A stretch of DNA of 10,947 bases from JAJPKE01 sp052143275. Lineage in GTDB: Bacteria > Chloroflexota > Ktedonobacteria > Ktedonobacterales > JADMIN01. The DNA lies in contig JBKQTH010000053.1 in NCBI GenBank assembly GCA_052143275.1, positions 1 to 10,947 on the forward strand, given 5' to 3'. Shown here one piece after another: positions 7,639 through 10,947 of this stretch. A model generated the notes under the pieces. It was given only the letters and a program-made list of their open reading frames with translations, did not search any database and had not been told where the DNA came from. Position 1 is the stretch's first letter. Each line of letters opens with the position of its first letter. The position numbers and the translations under genes were made by a program.

Positions 7639-7779
7639 CGCCTTGCATTCCTCGGGCGAGAACCACTTATTCTGAAGGGCGTACCATCAGTCGTTGGCAA
7701 CCCAATACACCGTTTTGCGACTGGTCTTGCCGCCGATTGCCTTCAGCAATAGAGAGCTTGCTGCTGTGTACTACGCAGG
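7639..7779 (-). pseudogene. Repeat copy B: probable coding relic
   Basis: This is the second copy of the repeat at 1100-1240, same orientation, about 85% identical with no gaps; similarity resumes with a 4-base shift at GTCGTCT (7791-7797 against 1248-1254). The minus-strand reading gives YTAASSLLLKAIGGKTSRKT followed by VYWVAND, a TGA where copy A has a Trp codon, then WYALQNKW and SPEECKAV. The extra stop and the same upstream TAG as in copy A show it is not functional. The source is probably a transposase or other mobile-element gene, family not recognised. Confidence 0.55.
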
Positions 7780-7898
7780 GGTGCAAGCAAGTCGTCTCAT
7801 CATGAATAGAGAAAGGCGAGGAAGAGTCGCTGATAGACTCTCCCTACTGGCTTGAAAGTCTGATGGAGCAGGCTATCATACCAACTTGGATGAGGTAG

Positions 7899-7912
7899 TT
7901 GTCGTATGACAA
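7899..7912. promoter_or_regulatory. Short dyad, possible operator
   Basis: TTGTC and GACAA are perfect inverted arms around GTAT, about 115 bases before the lipoprotein start. Such a dyad is the size of a bacterial operator half-site pair, but short dyads occur by chance, so this is only a candidate. Confidence 0.2.
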
Positions 7913-8026
7913 TGGGCCAGAACCATCGTGCATCGGGGTGCCATGCTGCGAACGACAAGGATCCCCAGAGAAATTAGGATGAGGTACAATCGAGAGGCAA
8001 CTGTTTCGAAAGGGGTCGGCAACACG

Positions 8027-8290
8027 ATGAAGCATCTTCGCTGGCGTCCTACCTCCGAGCAGGGAGCGACTCCTCTTGTGCTCTTCCTCTGCGCCATTGT
8101 AGGCCTCAGTCTGGCCGCCTGCTCACCCTTCTCAAACCTGCACACTTTCTCGTTTCAACGCCCAGGTGGGTCACAATGTGCTGAGGTTGTGTCTCCCGCC
8201 GAGGTTGACCAGGCACTTGATCTGGCGAATCTTCGTCCCACGATTGTCCCATCTCAGCTGGACACGAGGGTCCAATGTGGTGAACCATAA
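8027..8290 (+). CDS. Small putative lipoprotein
   Basis: This 87-residue protein begins with a basic stretch (MKHLRWRP), a hydrophobic core at about residues 14-31, and a lipobox LAAC with the modified cysteine at position 32, so it is expected to be cleaved by signal peptidase II and anchored by lipid to the outer face of the membrane. The mature part is only about 56 residues, with two further cysteines (CAEV and QCGEP) that could form a disulfide. I do not recognise the family. The start at 8027 was chosen because the signal peptide begins there and GAAAGGGG lies about 12 bases upstream; the frame is open further upstream (from 7928) but that part is basic and lacks signal character. It converges with the pseudogene on the other strand, 45 bases away. 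Confidence 0.6.
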   Translation: MKHLRWRPTSEQGATPLVLFLCAIVGLSLAACSPFSNLHTFSFQRPGGSQCAEVVSPAEVDQALDLANLRPTIVPSQLDTRVQCGEP

Positions 8291-8313
8291 CGATCCAACA
8301 CAAAACACTCTCT

Positions 8314-8335
8314 GATCCTTCTGCACAAGAGGATC
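8314..8335. terminator. Weak hairpin between convergent genes
   Basis: GATCCT (8314-8319) and AGGATC (8330-8335) form a 6-bp stem with a 10-base loop in the short gap between the lipoprotein gene and the oppositely directed pseudogene. The position suits a two-way terminator, but the stem is short and there is no proper T-run, so support is weak. Confidence 0.25.
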
Positions 8336-8934
8336 TTATGCCGGTGCGACGTTGCTCACTAACGGTGTCGCCTGGCTCATCTCTTCCAACGAGGTAAAGC
8401 GCTGCGTCTGCGGGACGGTGAGTGCAAAATCTGCACCGAAGGCTGCGGCAGGAGGAAGTATCCCCACCAAAGAACCGCCTAGGATCCGCTCCATGGCAAG
8501 CACACTTGAAGCTGCTGTAAAGACATACCCATCATCCGTCGCCAGCCACAGGGTAACCTCGTGCCCGGCAGCATTGCGTCCCCATGCCCACGCTTGTGAA
8601 TGCGGCGGCGTTTGCTCCTTTGCTTCTGTTGGCTGCTTGGATGAGGGTCGCAACATCCGTTGACGAACGGCGGAGATCGCCAGTAAACGGCGAATCAGTG
8701 GCAGTGCCAGTCCAGCAAGACCGCATCCACACCCTGTAATGCTTCCTTCAGGGCAGCAGGAGACGCAAGGTCAGCAGCTCTCCAGGGAAGGTGAAGGGCC
8801 TCAGCAAGTGGGCGAACGCGCTCGGCTGATCGCCCTGCCAGTATCGGTTCGTGACCGCGGCGAATGGCTTCTTCAGCAATCATGCGCCCGGTAAAGCCAG
8901 ATGCTCCGTAGAGCATCCAAGTGGAGTTGGCCAT
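8336..8934 (-). pseudogene. Saccharopine dehydrogenase/enoyl reductase-like pseudogene, internal deletion
   Basis: The 5' part (8934 down to about 8710) encodes a good NAD(P)-binding start: WMLYGASGFTGRMIAEEAI with the GxSGFTG Rossmann loop at residues 10-16, AGRSAERV, then PAALKEALQGVDAVLL, typical of the saccharopine dehydrogenase-like/trans-acting enoyl reductase family. The frame then stops at 8695. The family's C-terminal end continues in another frame, from about LPLIRRLLAISAVRQR (8704 down to 8657) through GHEVTLWLATDDGYVFTAAS and ILPPAAAFGADFAL to the stop at 8336. About 200 codons remain where the family usually has about 350 to 400, so the middle has been lost in an out-of-frame deletion near 8705-8720. 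A good ribosome site (GGAGGAA, 8937-8943 as complement) survives. An intact oxidoreductase is excluded as written; a sequencing error would not explain the missing middle. Confidence 0.75.
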
Positions 8935-9075
8935 GGTTCCTCCATTAACTGAGTGGTGACGGTGCCACTACTTGACGATGGATTACGATTGAGGTATTTC
9001 TAATCACTCGTCGGCACCTGGATCTTTCGTGCTCGCTTGACACGAAGCTAGAAAGGAAGTCCTGGACACCGTTTC

Positions 9076-9384
9076 TTATCCTTGAGCCGGGGGTGGTTCG
9101 CCTGGACTGTCCGTGCGCACGACCTCAATGCTACACTGGGTCAGGAGTGCCCCCATGGCTCCTACTGCGGCCAGCCATGGAGCCACCAGTGTGCCTACAA
9201 CGCCGACCGTCAGCGGAATCTCCAGGACTGCGTGCCCCTCGTGCTTGATGATGATGCGACGGATATTGCCTTCGTGCAAGAGTTTTTTCATCGTGGCGAC
9301 CAATTCGTCGCCCATCACTTGCCATTCCTCATGCTTGCCTGGTCGCTGCTCGCTCTGGGTGGTATCCGGATTCGCTTGTGTCAT
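9076..9384 (-). CDS. DUF4342 domain protein
   Basis: This 102-residue protein matches the DUF4342 family along most of its length: EEWQVMGDELVATMKKLLHEG (19-39), IRRIIIKHEGHAVLEIPLTVG (41-61), then a hydrophobic stretch VVGTLVAPWLAAVGAMGALL (62-81) and a short strand SIEVV. The function of the family is unknown; the hydrophobic part suggests membrane contact, probably from the cytoplasmic side. The N-terminal 18 residues and the Pro-rich tail (GEPPPAQG) are variable. The start at 9384 was chosen because the conserved part follows closely and AGAAAGAG lies just upstream; the frame is open for 36 more codons upstream but that part has no family character. It stands alone, with about 140 to 150 bases of non-coding DNA on each side. 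Confidence 0.85.
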   Translation of the reverse strand: MTQANPDTTQSEQRPGKHEEWQVMGDELVATMKKLLHEGNIRRIIIKHEGHAVLEIPLTVGVVGTLVAPWLAAVGAMGALLTQCSIEVVRTDSPGEPPPAQG

Positions 9385-9536
9385 GAGTATTCTCTTTCTC
9401 TTGCAGTTCTGTGGCGCTGCCTTACTTCCGCCATCGCAGAATGGCTGTCCCGCATCAAACGCCTGTAGTGAGAGCAACCGCTTTCTGGACACCCGCCGAG
9501 ATTGGGTTGGGTACCGGCAAGCAGGATCTCTCGGTT

Positions 9537-10073
9537 CTACCCTCCGTAGTAGGGCTGGTAGCGGAGCGCTCGAGCCAGGGGGCCTAGGACCGCGAACAGC
9601 GCTTTTTGCACTGCGATGGGTGGACTGGTCACGTACATCCCATACCCCTTCGCCCCGGAGGCGAATTGCAAGATGCTGGGCGAGCCCTGTTTGTTGGTCT
9701 TTCCATCCCGGGCGAGGGCGAACATGGTCTCAAAAAACGCTTCGGTGTGCAGCGCCGGTCGAAATTCAACGACGATGTGCGTCTCGCCTTCCCCCGCATT
9801 CCATATCGTGTGGGGGGTACCCGGTGGAACTGCCACGCTCTCGCCGGCAGACAGCACCTGGTCGCGTCCAGCGGTTCGTACGCCGAGTGAGCCCGAAATC
9901 ACCTCAAAGTGCTCTTGTTGGCGCGGATGCACGTGTTCGGGCGGGCTGAGATATCCCACCAGCAGAACATCCTCGAACGCTAAGAGCCTGCCCTTAGTAT
10001 CCTGTGCGGTCATGCGGAAGATGACGCGATCATGCGTGACGGGATTTTCTATCATTTCGCCTGGGTGTGCCAT
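9537..10073 (-). CDS. Cupin domain protein
   Basis: This 178-residue protein has one cupin barrel. Motif 1 is HVHPRQQEHFEVISG, with metal ligands His47, His49 and Glu54 and the glycine at 61, matching the HxH-x4-E-x6-G rule. Motif 2 is VPPGTPHTIWN, with His88 and Asn92. All expected metal ligands are present, so it can probably bind a divalent metal. After the barrel, about residues 105-178 form a helical tail with a hydrophobic stretch AVQKALFAVLGPLARAL (154-170), as seen in many stand-alone cupins of actinobacteria and Chloroflexota. Substrate and reaction cannot be told: cupins range from sugar isomerases to dioxygenases and stress proteins. The start at 10073 has GGGAGG 6 bases upstream; an upstream in-frame start at 10112 lacks this. 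Confidence 0.88.
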   Translation of the reverse strand: MAHPGEMIENPVTHDRVIFRMTAQDTKGRLLAFEDVLLVGYLSPPEHVHPRQQEHFEVISGSLGVRTAGRDQVLSAGESVAVPPGTPHTIWNAGEGETHIVVEFRPALHTEAFFETMFALARDGKTNKQGSPSILQFASGAKGYGMYVTSPPIAVQKALFAVLGPLARALRYQPYYGG

Positions 10074-10102
10074 TGTGAGCCTCCCTGAGAACGTGCTGGA
10101 GG

Positions 10103-10122
10103 ACCCGCTCATGGTTGCGGGT
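10103..10122. repeat. Hairpin in the cupin leader
   Basis: ACCCGC (10103-10108) and GCGGGT (10117-10122) pair around an 8-base loop, about 30 bases ahead of the cupin start. It may shape the leader RNA of the cupin transcript. There is no T-run after it on the minus strand. Confidence 0.3.
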
Positions 10123-10127
10123 TCCGC

Positions 10128-10163
10128 TCGGTATGCTCCTCTGTTCGTTTTGCCAATATTGGC
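10128..10163 (-). promoter_or_regulatory. Palindrome and possible cupin promoter
   Basis: GCCAATATTGGC (10152-10163) is a perfect 12-base palindrome. On the minus strand its end runs into TTGGCA (10156-10151), one base from the -35 consensus, followed 17 bases later by TACCGA (10133-10128), a poor -10 box. A palindrome over a -35 box is the usual place for a repressor site, so this is a candidate operator-promoter for the cupin gene, with weak -10 support. Two TACCGGT copies exactly 21 bases apart (10165-10171 and 10186-10192) lie next to it; the second is inside the end of the upstream gene. Confidence 0.3.
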
Positions 10164-10171
10164 GTACCGGT

Positions 10172-10621
10172 TTAGGCTGTGTCGCTACCGGTCAACTCTT
10201 TCTCCTCTGGGGTGGTGGGGAGGACCCCGGCCTGTGCGTCTGGCTGTTGTTGCCGTATAAGGCGATCAATCGACGTGAGCACGTCATGTAAGGCAGTATT
10301 TTGCTGGAGCGCTCCGACTGCTGCGGTAATCAGCAGCGGATGGATCACCAGACCAACCGCTCCGACTGCCAGCTGATCGACCCAGTCCTGCGCCCCGACT
10401 TTCACCAGCACGCCACGCTCGACTCGCTCTAAGGAAATAGCGAGTGCCTTATCAAAGCCAGTGATGGTCCTTAAGGTAGTGGCTTTCTTGAGCTGAACGG
10501 TGACCTGGTTGACATCACCAAATTGTTGTGCCTCATACCCCTGCGCTTGGTACTCAGAGACGAGCGCTTGAGCAATCGGGACAATACTGATCTCCGGGGT
10601 TTGATAGAAACGGGTTTCCAT
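10172..10621 (-). CDS. Conserved-looking protein of unknown function with hydrophobic C-terminal half
   Basis: This 149-residue protein has an alpha/beta-looking N-terminal domain (about 1-80: IAQALVSEYQAQGYEAQQFG, then VTVQLKKATTLRTITGF, LAISLERVERGVLVKVG and QDWVD) and a glycine-rich hydrophobic stretch (about 83-105: QLAVGAVGLVIHPLLITAAVGAL), ending in an amphipathic helix and a charged tail. It resembles small Chloroflexota proteins in which a GYE.Q...D...VQ..K core precedes a membrane-associated segment, but I cannot name a family and assign no function. The start at 10621 has AGGAG 7 bases upstream. The stop lies about 98 bases before the cupin gene. The build, soluble part then a G..G....P.L....G...AL stretch, is like that of the nearby DUF4342 protein. 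Confidence 0.7.
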   Translation of the reverse strand: METRFYQTPEISIVPIAQALVSEYQAQGYEAQQFGDVNQVTVQLKKATTLRTITGFDKALAISLERVERGVLVKVGAQDWVDQLAVGAVGLVIHPLLITAAVGALQQNTALHDVLTSIDRLIRQQQPDAQAGVLPTTPEEKELTGSDTA

Positions 10622-10717
10622 ATAATCTCTCCTCTTTGTCGTGCTTCATGTTGCTTCTTACCTGTTGTTCATTCCTGTCTGCCTGCTCTGTACGGGTCTA
10701 TAGGCAGGTGCCAGTGG

Positions 10718-10947
10718 CTAGGCGACTTTGGTTTGAGTTTGTAGGCGATACCACTCCAGCGTTCGGCGGACCGCCTCTTGATGGGGAGTAGCGATATCGC
10801 CGAAGGCGTGGACGAACTGACTGCTGTCAACCACAAAAGGCTGGTTGAATTCATAGAGCATCTCCACGACTTCTCGTACCAGGGGATTGACCAGGCCCAG
10901 CGTCCTCAACACGATATCGGGGACAGAACTCATCCGGGGAGGAAGAC
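10718..10947 (-). CDS. NAD-dependent epimerase/SDR, C-terminal end only
   Basis: Only the last 75 or so codons of this gene are in the window; the frame is open to the window edge with no stop, so the gene begins outside. The visible part, VNPLVREVVEMLYEFNQPFVV then DSSQFVHAFGDIATPHQEA and RRTLEWYR, matches the C-terminal end of extended short-chain dehydrogenases of the NAD-dependent epimerase/dehydratase type, which often end with a FG..TP..EA...T..WYR stretch. The N-terminal Rossmann fold and catalytic Tyr-Lys pair would lie upstream and cannot be checked. The Met at 10933 should not be taken as the real start. The substrate is unknown; nucleotide sugars are the commonest for this fold, but atypical members also act on other small molecules. 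Confidence 0.8.
   Translation of the reverse strand, partial: LPPRMSSVPDIVLRTLGLVNPLVREVVEMLYEFNQPFVVDSSQFVHAFGDIATPHQEAVRRTLEWYRLQTQTKVA

Larger units (their letters stand above)
7540..8026. other. Gene-free interval with repeat relic B
   Basis: This stretch holds repeat copy B (about 7639-7779) and the upstream region of the small lipoprotein gene. No terminator with a T-run is evident after the response regulator. A TACAAT at 7985-7990 resembles a -10 box for the lipoprotein gene but has no good -35 box at the right distance. A TTGTC-GTAT-GACAA dyad sits at 7899-7912. Confidence 0.5.

Noticed and set aside
9037..9042. TTGACA on the plus strand as a promoter box
   Set aside because: No -10 box at the right distance and no plus-strand gene downstream.
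9113..9949. 278-codon plus-strand frame spanning the DUF4342 and cupin genes
   Set aside because: It is antisense to two genes with clear family motifs and has a rarely used amino acid mix rich in Arg, Ser and Cys.
1..10947. CRISPR array, tRNA or rRNA genes
   Set aside because: No regularly spaced short repeats and no tRNA- or rRNA-like stretches were seen on either strand.

Overview
The window is high-GC chromosomal DNA that reads like a Chloroflexota genome, most plausibly a Ktedonobacteria-type soil bacterium. This is an inference from the gene content: a tandem YbjQ-type protein, an FtsX-type ABC exporter linked to a NarL-type two-component system, a DUF4342 protein, a lipobox lipoprotein, and strong purine-rich ribosome binding sites. 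No rRNA, tRNA or CRISPR array was seen.

Left part (1-1517): a gene for a protein with two YbjQ/heavy-metal-binding-like domains is followed by about 550 bases without an intact gene. This gap holds a small hairpin and copy A of a roughly 140-bp repeat.

Centre (1518-7539, + strand): a compact five-gene unit encodes a MacB/LolD-type ABC ATPase, an 805-residue FtsX-type permease overlapping it by 4 bases, a single-pass membrane-anchored small protein, a HisKA_3 sensor kinase, and a LuxR/NarL response regulator overlapping the kinase by 8 bases. A perfect 17-bp inverted repeat lies just before the kinase gene and divides the unit into transport and signalling halves. The likely picture is a sensing-and-export or envelope-stress module in which the kinase and regulator control the ABC system; the ligand cannot be read from the sequence.

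Right of it (7540-8335): copy B of the repeat is a direct repeat of copy A, 6539 bases away and about 85% identical over 140 aligned bases. The five-gene unit is therefore bracketed by two related relics. A gene for an 87-residue lipoprotein follows.

Right part (8336-10947, all - strand): an internally deleted, frameshifted saccharopine dehydrogenase/enoyl reductase-like pseudogene, a DUF4342 protein, a cupin, an unrecognised 149-residue protein with a hydrophobic C-terminal half, and the C-terminal end of an NAD-dependent epimerase/SDR that runs off the window. These look like independent accessory genes with their own ribosome binding sites rather than one pathway.
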